NCBI RefSeq assembly: GCF_000242455.2
Contig: NC_019892.1
Span: 7,636,744 to 7,700,743, forward strand
Source: Singulisphaera acidiphila DSM 18658
GTDB taxonomy: Bacteria > Planctomycetota > Planctomycetia > Isosphaerales > Isosphaeraceae
Direction: 5' to 3'
DNA: 64,000 bases
The notes below the pieces were generated by a model. It ran no database searches, was not told the DNA's origin, and was given only the letters and a program-made list of their open reading frames with translations. Positions 1 through 9,071 of the stretch are shown in pieces. The position numbers were made by a program, and so were the translations under genes. Numbering within the stretch: position 1 is the first letter of the stretch; the number at the start of each line of letters is the position of its first letter.

Positions 1-12
1 ACCGGTCCATAC

Positions 13-2295
13 TCAGTTCAAAGAATGCAAGGCTTCGAGCGAATCGGCCTCGCCCAAACGCGGCTTCAGCTTGCCTTGCTCACCTCCACGTTTCAAGAGC
101 GCGAGCAGGTAAACCGAAGCAATCCCACCCACCACGACAATCCAATAGTGGAAGAGTCCTTCCTTGGGCTCGCGGTAAACCCAGGCTGCGATTCCCTGAG
201 CGGAAGGCTGGCTGATCCAGGAGCTGAGTAGAATCGCCATCCCATTATTGAGCATATGAAACACAATCCCGGGCACGATACTCCCGCTGCGAACCGCGAG
301 AAGCCCCAGGACAATCCCCAGCAGCGTCGCGTTAAAGAGTTGCTGGAAGAGACTCAGCAGAACGTGAAGAAACCCGAACAACAAGGCCTGGAGCAAGATC
401 GATGAACGCTCGCTATGCCCGGACTCGAGGCCGGCCAGAATGAACCCGCGAAACGCAAGTTCTTCACAGATCGCCGGAATGACGGCGAAGAGCAAGAGGG
501 TCGCGCCCAGGCTCGGCACCTTGGACATCATCTGTTCGAGGGCTGCCTTGATCAATGGCGAGACCGGGAAGAGCCGCTCGACGACCGGGCGCAGCTCATT
601 GATCAACGGGTTCAGCGTGAAGGCGAGGCCGATCGCGAGGAGCAGATAACGCGGCTTGGGCCGATAGAGACGGAGCGTTCGACGTGGCGACGAGGTGAGC
701 AAAAAGGTCATTGCCAGAGGAGGAGTCAGAATGAACGCCACCTGACCGGCCGCCATGATGGCAGTCGAACTGCCCAGCCCCATCCCCGCGAGGTACTGAA
801 TCAAGAACCAGGCCGAGGTCAGCATGAGAGCGAAGCAGAGGAGCGCTTCACCCCCGGTGGGAATCGGTCCTCTGTCCCGGATCAGGTGGCGGATCCAGCT
901 CTTGAGCTCGAACCGCTCGGCCTCGCGGAACAGGACGTCCTCACGCTGAAACTGGTCGATTGCCCAGCGCAGGGCGATACCACCGTACACGATGGTCGGG
1001 ACCAACACCGGCAGGAAGAACCGCCAGGCGTTGTCGTAGTCGCCAAGGATCAGGGCACGCAGCAGCAGCGAAACTCCGGTCACCGGCACCAGGCTATAGA
1101 ACAGGTTGAGTTCGATCCCAGGCGCGAGCGTCAGGAAGATCAAAGGCAGGCAGACCAGGTAGAGGGGCGTCATGTAATACTGCCCCTCCTTCATGCTCTT
1201 GGCCAGAACCGCCAGGGACAGGCAGATCGCGCTGAAGAAAACAGACAGGGGGATCAGAATCAGAAGCATCCAGAACGCGGAGGTAAACGTAGGGGGAGCA
1301 ATCACCGACGAGAGCCGGCGATGGCCGGCACCAACGCCCCCTCCCGCCATGCCGCTCACCTGATTGGCAAGCTGGATGCCCGTTAACCCCATGCTGACCA
1401 GGTTCAAGAGCGCGGTCATCATGCTCGCCAGGACGACCGTGAAAAACTTGCCCATCACGATCTCAGCGCGTGAGGCAGGGCTGATCAGGAGCGTCTCCAT
1501 CGTGCCCCGTTCTTTCTCGCCTGCGCAAAGGTCAATCGCCGGGTAGAACGCCCCGGTTAGCGACATCATGACCAGCAGGAAAGGGAAAAGACGCGACCAA
1601 ACGCTCCCGCCAACTTCCGACTCGGTCGCAATATCGACCGACTTGATCGCGATCGGCTCGGTATAGCTCGCCGGCTTCTGGTCGCGCTGAAGCCGGGCCG
1701 ACACGATCTTTTTCTTCCAGCGGGAAAGGACCTCTTTGACCCGGAGGTTTGTGATCTGGCTCGGTTCGTCCGTGCTGTCGTAGAGGATCGGGGTTTCGAC
1801 GGACTCCGAGCTCTCCGCCTTCCCGAGGCGATCGATGAAGTCGGGAGGGATGACGACGACGGCCTCGGCATCGCGCTGGCGAATCGCCCGCTCGCGGACC
1901 GACTCATCGAGCCAGGGGGGCTTCGCCGGCTCGGCCCGGACCAGGAGCTTGGTGGCCTCGTCGGGCGAGTCGAAAAGCGAAACGTCGAATCCGTTTTTCT
2001 CGGCATTCAGGAGGGGAATGACCGTCGGCAAAAACTCCGAACCGATCACAAGAGCCGTCCGCGGCTTCTGCGCGAAGGCCTCCGTGAATTTCACAACCGA
2101 AATCCCGAGGATCGGGTAAAGGAGGATCGGCAGGACGAAGATCATGAACAGCGTACGCCGGTCACGCACCTGGTCGCGAACTTCGCGGCGAAAAATCACG
2201 AACACATTCGACCAGCGCATTGGACTTAAATCTCGTCGAGAACCAGATCGCGAAGGTCGACGCCCACTCGGACCAACCGCATCGAAGTCACTCAT
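13..2295 (-). CDS. ABC-2 permease fused to a CPBP-family intramembrane protease (NatB-like)
   Basis: The 760-residue membrane protein is the permease half of an exporter whose ATPase is the upstream gene. Residues about 45-460 have the NatB/ABC-2 layout: an N-terminal membrane helix after REVRDQVRDRRTLF, a long extracytoplasmic loop, then helices preceded by EKERGTMETLLISP. Residues about 480-735 form a CPBP (Abi) protease domain with EELAFRG at 611-617, a histidine in FGFLH near 643 and one in HMLNN at 680, the expected metal-site motifs. The start at 2295 overlaps the ATPase stop by 8 nt, suggesting translational coupling. An internal ATG at 2220 begins directly at MRWSNVFVIF and is a credible alternative start. 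The substrate is unknown; sodium or peptide export is only a family-level guess. Confidence 0.9.
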   Translation of the reverse strand: MSDFDAVGPSGRRPSRSGSRRDLSPMRWSNVFVIFRREVRDQVRDRRTLFMIFVLPILLYPILGISVVKFTEAFAQKPRTALVIGSEFLPTVIPLLNAEKNGFDVSLFDSPDEATKLLVRAEPAKPPWLDESVRERAIRQRDAEAVVVIPPDFIDRLGKAESSESVETPILYDSTDEPSQITNLRVKEVLSRWKKKIVSARLQRDQKPASYTEPIAIKSVDIATESEVGGSVWSRLFPFLLVMMSLTGAFYPAIDLCAGEKERGTMETLLISPASRAEIVMGKFFTVVLASMMTALLNLVSMGLTGIQLANQVSGMAGGGVGAGHRRLSSVIAPPTFTSAFWMLLILIPLSVFFSAICLSLAVLAKSMKEGQYYMTPLYLVCLPLIFLTLAPGIELNLFYSLVPVTGVSLLLRALILGDYDNAWRFFLPVLVPTIVYGGIALRWAIDQFQREDVLFREAERFELKSWIRHLIRDRGPIPTGGEALLCFALMLTSAWFLIQYLAGMGLGSSTAIMAAGQVAFILTPPLAMTFLLTSSPRRTLRLYRPKPRYLLLAIGLAFTLNPLINELRPVVERLFPVSPLIKAALEQMMSKVPSLGATLLLFAVIPAICEELAFRGFILAGLESGHSERSSILLQALLFGFLHVLLSLFQQLFNATLLGIVLGLLAVRSGSIVPGIVFHMLNNGMAILLSSWISQPSAQGIAAWVYREPKEGLFHYWIVVVGGIASVYLLALLKRGGEQGKLKPRLGEADSLEALHSLN

Positions 2296-3073
2296 CCCAC
2301 GATGTCGAGGTCTTCACGATCGGTTCGTGCTCGACACCCTTGGCATTCTCGACCAGGAAGAAGAAAAGTTCCTCGAGGTCCGGCTGCTCGTACCGAGCGA
2401 GCAGTTCAAGCGGCTCCCCTTCGGCCTGCACTCTTCCTTTGTGGATAATCGCGACCCGCGAACAAAGCTTTTCGACCTCATGCATCGAGTGGGTCGAGAA
2501 GACGATCGTCTTACCCTGGTCGCGCAGCTCGGCGATCTTCTGGAGAACGGCACGAGCCACCAGAACGTCGAGTCCCGAGGTCGGCTCATCGAAGATCAGG
2601 ACCGGCGGGTCGTGGACGATCGTCCGGGCGATCGAGACCTTCTGCTTCATCCCGGTCGACATTTTCGACCCCAGGATGTCGCGGAAGTCGTTCATCTGGA
2701 GCCAGTCGAAGATCGTCTCCATCCGGTCGCGAAGCCGAGCGGGCGTGAGGCCGTAGAGCCTGCCGAAGTATTCGACGAGTTCCCAGGCTGACATCCGGTC
2801 ATAGATCCCGGTGCTCGCCGACATGTACCCGATATTTTGCCGGACCGCCTCGGGGTCGGTCATCACGTCGTAACCGGCCACCACCGCTCGACCACTCGTC
2901 GGCTTGAGCACTGTGCTCAGGATCCGCAGCGTGGTCGTTTTGCCAGCGCCATTGGGACCGAGCAAGCCGAAGATGGCTCCAGGGTGGCACTCGAAGCTGA
3001 TGCCGCCAACGGCCGAAACCCAGCCTCGCTGATAGTCGAGGAAGGATTTTGTGAGATTCTCGACCTTGATCAC
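2288..3073 (-). CDS. ABC transporter ATP-binding protein (NatA-like)
   Basis: This 261-residue ATPase energises the downstream permease. Walker A is GPNGAGKTT at residues 39-47, the signature region reads STGMKQK, Walker B is VLIFDEPTSGLD and the H-loop is in FSTHSMHEVE. The length is normal for a single-domain nucleotide-binding protein. The stop overlaps the permease start by 8 nt, so the two form one operon. The closest family description is the NatA or drug/ion exporter ATPase; nothing in the sequence fixes the substrate. Confidence 0.93.
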   Translation of the reverse strand: MIKVENLTKSFLDYQRGWVSAVGGISFECHPGAIFGLLGPNGAGKTTTLRILSTVLKPTSGRAVVAGYDVMTDPEAVRQNIGYMSASTGIYDRMSAWELVEYFGRLYGLTPARLRDRMETIFDWLQMNDFRDILGSKMSTGMKQKVSIARTIVHDPPVLIFDEPTSGLDVLVARAVLQKIAELRDQGKTIVFSTHSMHEVEKLCSRVAIIHKGRVQAEGEPLELLARYEQPDLEELFFFLVENAKGVEHEPIVKTSTSWDE

Positions 3074-3233
3074 ACGAGCACTCGAGGAAAGAAGTGGCGA
3101 AGGCGAATGACTCTCGCCCAGAACGAACGCAGAGGGAACAGCCCGATCCCGCGTTACCGGGTTCCATCATCAAGCGCCAGCGTCGAGCACGCAAGCCCCC
3201 GGATCGAAGTCCCTCTCCGTTCCTCGCCGGCGC

Positions 3234-4343
3234 TCAGAGAACGGTCAGGAGTGCCGGCTCCGCTCGCTCTTCGGCATCGATATATTCGTAATAAACATTC
3301 CGTTGCCGGGGGACGTAGCCGGCTTCGCGAATCGCACGCTTGATTTCATCGAGGGAAAGATAATAGACGGTCCCCGCCGAGGCGACGACATTCTCCTCGA
3401 TCATCAGGCTGCCCATGTCATTGGCGCCGAAGTAGAGGGCGAGTTGGCCGATTTTCGGCCCTTGAGTCACCCAGGACGACTGGATGTTGGGCACGTTGTC
3501 GAGGTAGAGCCTCGAAACGGCCTGAGTCCGCAGGTACTCGAACGCCCCCGAGGCGGGAACGTCAGCCATGTCGGTATGCTCGGGCTGGAACGTCCACGAG
3601 ATGAACGCCGTGAGGCCACCGGTCTCATCCTGCAACTGGCGGACACGCTCGAGATGCTCAATCCGCTCCTCGAGAGTCTCAATGTGCCCGAACATCATGG
3701 TAGCCGTCGAGCGACCGCCGAGTTCGTGCCAGACCCGATGAACGTTTAACCAGTCGTCGGTCATGACCTTGCCGCGAGTCATCGCCTTGCGGACCCGATC
3801 GACGAGAATCTCACCGCCTCCCCCCGGGAGACTCCCCAGGCCCGCCTTTTTGAGCCGTTCGAGCACCGTGCGAAGCGGGAGCTTCGCAACCTTGGTGAAG
3901 TGGTGAATCTCGGGCGGGCTGAACCCGTGAATATTGACCTGTGGGAAATTCGTCTTGATCTCCGTGAGGAGGTCTTCGTACCACTCCATGCTCAAGTGGG
4001 GATGGAGCCCCCCTTGCATCAGGATCTGATCGCCTCCGAGCGCGACGGTCTCGCGGATCTTTTCCAGCAAGACGGGGCGATCGAGGACATACGCCTCGGT
4101 ATCGCCCACCTTGCGGTAAAAGGCACAGAAGTCGCAAACCGCCGTACAAACGTTGGTATAGTTGATATTCCGATCGATGTTGTACGTTCGGTAGGGCTCG
4201 GGATGGAGCCTCTTGCAGACGGCGTCAGCGGCGCGGCCCAGGGCGAGAAGATCGGCCGAGCGGAGCAGCGTGACTCCATCTTCGAACGACAGGCGGCCTC
4301 CCTCAACCACGTGCTGCAAGATCGCTGGGACGGTGGAAGACAA
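3234..4343 (-). CDS. mqnC: Cyclic dehypoxanthine futalosine synthase (MqnC), radical SAM
   Basis: MqnC cyclises dehypoxanthine futalosine in the futalosine route to menaquinone. The 369-residue protein has the radical SAM cluster motif C66-x3-C70-x2-C73 within NVCTAVCDFC, followed by family-typical segments such as GDQILMQGGLHP, HGFSPPEIHH, SLPGGGGEIL, TATMMFGH and FGANDMGS. The start lies inside the 3' end of mqnA (41-nt overlap on the same strand), so the two genes are a coupled pair. Assignment as MqnC rather than MqnE follows from the overall motif set and the pairing with mqnA. Respiration with menaquinone is inferred. Confidence 0.95.
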   Translation of the reverse strand: MSSTVPAILQHVVEGGRLSFEDGVTLLRSADLLALGRAADAVCKRLHPEPYRTYNIDRNINYTNVCTAVCDFCAFYRKVGDTEAYVLDRPVLLEKIRETVALGGDQILMQGGLHPHLSMEWYEDLLTEIKTNFPQVNIHGFSPPEIHHFTKVAKLPLRTVLERLKKAGLGSLPGGGGEILVDRVRKAMTRGKVMTDDWLNVHRVWHELGGRSTATMMFGHIETLEERIEHLERVRQLQDETGGLTAFISWTFQPEHTDMADVPASGAFEYLRTQAVSRLYLDNVPNIQSSWVTQGPKIGQLALYFGANDMGSLMIEENVVASAGTVYYLSLDEIKRAIREAGYVPRQRNVYYEYIDAEERAEPALLTVL

Positions 4344-5136
4344 GATCAGCTCCTCGGGGAATCAGGCCCAACTGCGTCGCCATCTGGGCGAATCGACGGA
4401 GACCGGCAAGCTCCGGCTCACCCAGGTCATAGGAGAGCACACGGGTGAGGTAATCGTAACACGTCGCCACGTCGAGGCCGAGCCTCGGGCCATGTTCAGA
4501 CGCCAGTTCGCTCGCGTGAGTCAGACCGGCCGTCCGACACCGGGCGAGGGTCTCCGGCAGGTCGCCCAGGTCGGCCCCCGACCGCGCGACCCAAAGAGCG
4601 AACACAAACGGCAGACCGGTCATCTCATTCCAGGCTTCAGCCAGGTCGACGACCTCATGGAACGGCGCATCCGGGACGGTCATCGCCCGGTCGCCAATCA
4701 CGAGCACGGCATCGGCGGTGCTCTCCAGCACCGGCAGACCCATCGGCAAGAGCTCGATTCGGCTGGGCCGAACACCATGCGCGGCATCGAGCCAGACCCG
4801 AGTCAACGCCTGGCTCGTGCGCGAGCCGGCATCGAGCGCAAGCCGCTTGATCTGGCCGAACGGAACCCGACTAAACAGCTTGACGCTCCGGACCGGCCCC
4901 CGCGCCGCAATTGCAAACCCGGGGAGCACTTCGTAACCCAGGCCGGTACCAGCCCCCCGGAAATACTCGACCGACGGAATCAAGGCAATATCCAGTTCAC
5001 CCAGCCGCAGACGGTCCGCCAGTCGGCTCGGCAGATCCTGCTCGACCTGCACATTGGGAGACGCTTCATCCAACCGATAGTAGAGAGGCTTCGCGTTGAG
5101 ATAGCTCACCACCCCGACGCGTACCGGAGCCGACAT
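4303..5136 (-). CDS. mqnA: Chorismate dehydratase (MqnA) of the futalosine menaquinone pathway
   Basis: MqnA converts chorismate to 3-[(1-carboxyvinyl)oxy]benzoate, the first committed step of futalosine-type menaquinone synthesis. The reading frame opens at 5157, but the family start is MSAPVRVGVVSYLNAKPL, seven codons in, at 5136 (277 residues). Recognisable motifs are VSYLNAKPL, LADRLRLGELDIALIPSVEY and DAVLVIGDRAM, the two-lobed periplasmic-binding-like fold of this family. It is the first gene of a two-gene operon with mqnC and has a good sigma-70 promoter upstream (5220-5247). Confidence 0.93.
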   Translation of the reverse strand: MSAPVRVGVVSYLNAKPLYYRLDEASPNVQVEQDLPSRLADRLRLGELDIALIPSVEYFRGAGTGLGYEVLPGFAIAARGPVRSVKLFSRVPFGQIKRLALDAGSRTSQALTRVWLDAAHGVRPSRIELLPMGLPVLESTADAVLVIGDRAMTVPDAPFHEVVDLAEAWNEMTGLPFVFALWVARSGADLGDLPETLARCRTAGLTHASELASEHGPRLGLDVATCYDYLTRVLSYDLGEPELAGLRRFAQMATQLGLIPRGADLVFHRPSDLAARG

Positions 5137-5219
5137 TGCACTCCCCTCCTCTCCCACCAGAACCGCGGTTCCATCGCGGCCCTTAACATCACTCGGTCGG
5201 ATTTTCAGAAGCTATTGAA

Positions 5220-5247
5220 ATTATAGACCGAGGCAAGTCCGTCGCAA
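5220..5247 (-). promoter_or_regulatory. Predicted sigma-70 promoter of mqnA-mqnC
   Basis: On the minus strand, TTGCGA (5247-5242) and a perfect TATAAT (5225-5220) are separated by 16 nt. The -10 ends 84 nt upstream of the chosen mqnA start. The match and position are seen; activity is inferred. Confidence 0.55.
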
Positions 5248-5386
5248 CCCCGATTGTGGGGCCGGGCTAACTAAGAACCCAATGGCCCTCGCAGTTTCCG
5301 CCTCCAAATCCCACACGAAACTACGACTCGCCCAACGCCCTACCGCAACGTTAACGCCAAATTTTCAACAACATTCACTGATTCAA

Positions 5387-7129
5387 TCAGAATTCCATTC
5401 GTTTGAAGGCTTTGATCCCGATCCTGAGCGGCAGGAAGGTGCCGACCGCGCCAATCACCAGGCTCGTGACCACGGCGATGGCCATCCAGAACCGGAACCG
5501 TTCTTCCGAGAGGACGAAGGTACGAAATTCACTGGCATCTTGGCCCGCAAAGTAGAGGTGGCAGGGCAAGGCCAAGGCAGTCACGATCGCGGAGATGAAG
5601 ACCAGGCTGACGAGCAGGTTCAAGGTTCCCCCGAAACCGGCGGCGATCTTCGAGGGATCCGTTTCTTTGAGGTTGGGCAAGCGTGCGCCAAGGCCGACGC
5701 TAATCCCGGAGAGTCCCAAGCAGAGGATCGCGACCATCCCCATGTGGAGCGCGATCATAGCCGTGCTCATGCGCAGCATTAGGTCGCTCAGGACGACCAG
5801 GACTTCGGTCGCCACCAGGGAGATCCCCGAGGCAAACGCGAACTTTCCCCAGAGGATCGCCTCCCGCTTCAGAGGGAGCAAGCCCAGGACCCAGAAGTTT
5901 CGTCCTTCGAGGGAGAGGAGGGGGAAGATGAACCGACTCGTGAACGTCGAGAGGATCAGGGCGGTCACGGCGAGGTTCAGGAAGCTGACGAGGTTTCGCC
6001 AGTAAGGGCTCTGGACGTCGTAGCTCAGTCGGCGAATGTTCAGGAAGTAGAACGCCAGGAGACCGAAGAAGATCAGGAATTGCGACCACTGGGCCGGGTC
6101 ACGGCGGAAGGTCCGCAAATCTTTCAGAATGAGAAGCCGGACCGGGTGGGGGATGAAGAAAAAGAGGCGGTGGAAGAGCGCATCGATCCAGTAGAGGCCC
6201 GATCGCCGTCGCGACGACCGCCCCCCTTGGACCCGGCTGTAGCCCTGGCGGTAGAGGTCGCGGGCGACCACAGTCGCCACCAGGTAGAACAGGCCCGCGT
6301 GGGCGGTGAGCACCATCAGGTAAAAGAGACCGTCGGACCAATTCCCCCGCGCCGAGGCCAGCAAGCCCGCCGACATCCAGCGACTGGGAAGGAGCGGGTG
6401 TTGGCTAAACGCCAGGCGCCCGAGCAGTCCGCCCAGCCAGTCGGTCGAAAGGGCCGAGCCGGGCGTTGTCGTGATCTGGGTAACCACGAAGGCCGCCCCG
6501 ATCAAGATCAGGCCCCCGCCCAGAATGAGCACGGTCTTCTGCCTTCTCGGGAAGAAGTTGGCGACCAGGATGGCCGCCACCGCCCCCAGACTCCCCGGAA
6601 TCATGACGAACGACAGGAGATAGACCAGGAAGATCGCGTAGAACGACCACTTGGCAATCACGGTGATCCCGAAGGCCACCATCATCGGACTGACCAGCAG
6701 CAGAAAACCCCAACTCGAAAAAACGATCGCCTCAAAGAATTTGTAGACGAAAATCCGGTCGGTCGAGGCGGGCGTCGTCAGGAGGAACGCAGCCTCCCGC
6801 GACTGAAAGAGCCCCGCATAAACGATGATTCCCGTCGACACGAAAAGCATGATCAAGAGCGACAGAAAAAACATGCTAAAGAGATGCTCGATGATCGTAT
6901 TTTTCAAATCAACGTACATTCCAACAAACATGAACCCTTCAAAAAAAATCCCGAATAGCACGGTCCAGAAAACCGCACTACAGGCGAGAACCATCAGACA
7001 GCGCAGCAGCGAACCGGAGAGGAGGGAGCGAACGGTGTTCTTGATCAGACGACCGCGATGACTGCGAAAGGCTCGAGCAACTTGTCCGGCCGTCGGCAGG
7101 CTGATCGCCACCTCGTTCGAACCGTTCAT
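5387..7129 (-). CDS. Putative ABC exporter permease
   Basis: This 580-residue integral membrane protein has a basic N-terminus followed by about a dozen hydrophobic segments, for example the regions after RGRLIKNTVRS, around GAVAAILVANFF and near the C-terminus. A cytoplasmic loop with LLILKDLRTFRRDPAQW is typical of large ABC-2-type exporter subunits. Its start overlaps the stop of the ATPase gene by 4 nt (ATGA), which overlaps its own upstream neighbour the same way, so three genes form a tight operon. The substrate cannot be read from sequence. Confidence 0.85.
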   Translation of the reverse strand: MNGSNEVAISLPTAGQVARAFRSHRGRLIKNTVRSLLSGSLLRCLMVLACSAVFWTVLFGIFFEGFMFVGMYVDLKNTIIEHLFSMFFLSLLIMLFVSTGIIVYAGLFQSREAAFLLTTPASTDRIFVYKFFEAIVFSSWGFLLLVSPMMVAFGITVIAKWSFYAIFLVYLLSFVMIPGSLGAVAAILVANFFPRRQKTVLILGGGLILIGAAFVVTQITTTPGSALSTDWLGGLLGRLAFSQHPLLPSRWMSAGLLASARGNWSDGLFYLMVLTAHAGLFYLVATVVARDLYRQGYSRVQGGRSSRRRSGLYWIDALFHRLFFFIPHPVRLLILKDLRTFRRDPAQWSQFLIFFGLLAFYFLNIRRLSYDVQSPYWRNLVSFLNLAVTALILSTFTSRFIFPLLSLEGRNFWVLGLLPLKREAILWGKFAFASGISLVATEVLVVLSDLMLRMSTAMIALHMGMVAILCLGLSGISVGLGARLPNLKETDPSKIAAGFGGTLNLLVSLVFISAIVTALALPCHLYFAGQDASEFRTFVLSEERFRFWMAIAVVTSLVIGAVGTFLPLRIGIKAFKRMEF

Positions 7130-7893
7130 AGGGTCGGTGCTCCGTTGGGGACCATCACCCGGCCGTTCGCGAGTGGGCGGTTCCCTCCGGTCAGATTCAG
7201 GAACAGGTCTTCGAGCGGAGCGCGCGACTGGAATTGTTCGCGGAGCTCGGCGAGGGTTCCTCGGGCGAGCAGCCGGCCGTGGTCGACGATCCCGATCGTG
7301 TCGGCCAGTTCCTCGGCGATGGAGAGGAGGTGAGTGGACATGAGCACGGCCACGCCCGAGCGGGCCTGGGCGACGAAAAGGTCTTTGACGATCCGAGCGC
7401 TGCGGGGGTCGAGACCGACCAGCGGCTCATCGACGATCAGGACCTTGGGATTATGAACCAAGGCCGACGCGAAGACGACACGCTGCTTCATCCCTTGCGA
7501 GTAGTTCTCGCAAAGCTCATCCACGAAGTCGTTCATCTCGAACGTCTCGATCAGTTCGGCGAGCCGCGCGTCGGCCTGTCGCCGCTCCAGGCCGTACATC
7601 TCGACCACGAAGCGGAGGAATTCCCGGCCGGTCAGTTTTTCGTAGAGGTAGGGCTGGTCGGGGACATAGGCGAGAAGTTGACGAGCCTCCTGACTGGCCG
7701 CGAGATAGCCACCGACCCGCACGATACCCGCGGTCGGTGCCAACAGGCCGCAGACCATCTTGATCGTGGTGGTCTTGCCGGCTCCGTTCGGTCCGAGGAA
7801 GGCGAATAATTCGCCTGCACGGACGGTCAGGTCGAGTTGATCCACGGCCTTCTTCGGCCCGAACATCTTCGTCACGCCACGAAGTTCGATCAT
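7126..7893 (-). CDS. ABC transporter ATP-binding protein
   Basis: This 255-residue nucleotide-binding subunit has Walker A GPNGAGKTTT near residue 37, a signature region YSQGMKQRV, Walker B VLIVDEPLVGLD and the H-loop MSTHLLSIAEE. It sits between a permease (downstream) and a signal-peptide protein (upstream) with 4-nt stop/start overlaps on both sides. This second ABC exporter in the window is unrelated in layout to the NatAB-like pair. Confidence 0.93.
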   Translation of the reverse strand: MIELRGVTKMFGPKKAVDQLDLTVRAGELFAFLGPNGAGKTTTIKMVCGLLAPTAGIVRVGGYLAASQEARQLLAYVPDQPYLYEKLTGREFLRFVVEMYGLERRQADARLAELIETFEMNDFVDELCENYSQGMKQRVVFASALVHNPKVLIVDEPLVGLDPRSARIVKDLFVAQARSGVAVLMSTHLLSIAEELADTIGIVDHGRLLARGTLAELREQFQSRAPLEDLFLNLTGGNRPLANGRVMVPNGAPTL

Positions 7894-8747
7894 CGTCCTG
7901 GGACCTCAAGGCCTGAGGGAGTCCGGCGACTCGGGATTCGCTCCAGAACCAGTTTCACAAACGGGAACGGGACTTCCTGACGAACCACCAGGCCATCCGG
8001 ACGAACCCAGGTCCTGGCTGAGAGGGGAGTCACGTGATGAACCACTTCCAGAACGGTCACCGGGCTATTGTCCCAGTGGATCACACAGCGTCGCGCCACA
8101 TCCACCCGGACCGTCTCGATCCTCCCGGTGAATGGACTGACCATCTGCGTTTCCCATTTCTGGCCGACTTGCAGTCCCGGCAGCCGATCAAACGGACCCA
8201 GCGCGTTCTGGACCAGGCTCCGAGGCTCGTAAACAAGCGTGCGCGTCTGATTGAAAATCGGGAGTTGCCCTTGGCAGACCACCTTGAGCGCTCGCCTGTC
8301 GCGTGTTCCCGTGACGGTGAGCAGGTCTTCCGGGTCACCGTCCGAACGCACCGAGGCCGTAAAGGATTGAAGGTTGCCGGCAGGGTCGATCTGATACCGA
8401 CTCACCACGTCGAGCCGAGCATCGGAATTGCTCGAGAGGGGTGTTCCCCTGAGGAGCCCTCCCGCATTGAACGACACGGTGCTCGACATTTCAAACCCGC
8501 CCTGCGGATTCCGGCTCGACTCGGTCGTGGCCGTCCCGACGATCCGCCGGATCTCGGGAGCCAGGGGGTTGTCGATCACCTCAACCGACCAGCTCGACGG
8601 CTCGGCATTCTCCTCGGCACTAGCGATCGTTCGGAGGTCGGGGGGCCTGACGAAGCCCAACTCAGGCAGGACGTCGCGCCGGATCAGGCTCGACGCTCCA
8701 ACCACCCAGTAGAGCAAGATAGCGATACAGACGAGGCGAGAGGGCAT
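7890..8747 (-). CDS. Exported or anchored protein, first gene of an ABC exporter operon; function unknown
   Basis: The open frame extends to 9020, but the extension is basic and non-coding in character. The ATG at 8747 gives a 285-residue protein starting MPSRLVCIAILLYWVVG, a signal-anchor or signal peptide. The rest looks extracytoplasmic, with beta-rich segments (TTESSRNPQGGFEMSSTVSF, GQKWETQMVSPFTGRIETV). No catalytic motif was recognised. The stop overlaps the ATPase start by 4 nt, so it is cotranscribed with the exporter and could be an accessory or cargo-contacting subunit, but this is only contextual. Confidence 0.75.
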   Translation of the reverse strand: MPSRLVCIAILLYWVVGASSLIRRDVLPELGFVRPPDLRTIASAEENAEPSSWSVEVIDNPLAPEIRRIVGTATTESSRNPQGGFEMSSTVSFNAGGLLRGTPLSSNSDARLDVVSRYQIDPAGNLQSFTASVRSDGDPEDLLTVTGTRDRRALKVVCQGQLPIFNQTRTLVYEPRSLVQNALGPFDRLPGLQVGQKWETQMVSPFTGRIETVRVDVARRCVIHWDNSPVTVLEVVHHVTPLSARTWVRPDGLVVRQEVPFPFVKLVLERIPSRRTPSGLEVPGR

Positions 8748-9071
8748 GGTGGGGACGCTCCATCCTGGCTTCTCAAGTTCACTATATTGTAGGGGCGAAC
8801 CCACGAATAGTGACTTGATTCGCGAGGCAAGATTGAAGGTCGAGGCCCAAGAAGTTCGATCCTTTTTTTCAATGAATTCCGAGCCTGGAGGTTGACGAGA
8901 CTTCGGGTTGACTCGAAGAATGCCCAGGCGTATTCTTCGCGGCCGATACTTCTCCCTTGGCATGGAATAAGAATCAGGCTTCTCGCACCGATTCGATCGA
9001 CCGCACGACTTCGCTCCCACTGTTTATTCGACCCCTTCCCCCCTTCTTACCTCAGGAAGTTAGGTCGCGTC
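8748..9071. other. Divergent intergenic region with a plus-strand promoter
   Basis: These 324 bp separate two divergently transcribed genes and include a consensus-like promoter for the plus-strand gene (listed separately). A TACAAT on the minus strand at 8791-8786 is a weak -10 candidate for the ABC operon. The upstream in-frame extensions of both flanking frames were judged non-coding. Confidence 0.5.
8908..8936 (+). promoter_or_regulatory. Predicted sigma-70 promoter for the gene at 9072
   Basis: TTGACT (8908-8913) and TATTCT (8931-8936) are separated by 17 nt, near-consensus for sigma-70, about 135 bp upstream of the chosen ATG. Its presence inside the long open frame argues that the upstream extension is a leader rather than coding. 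Confidence 0.55.

Noticed and set aside
415..1386. Long plus-strand frame opposite the permease/protease gene
   Set aside because: It is antisense to a gene with strong motifs, very rich in Gln/Arg/Glu and without family features.
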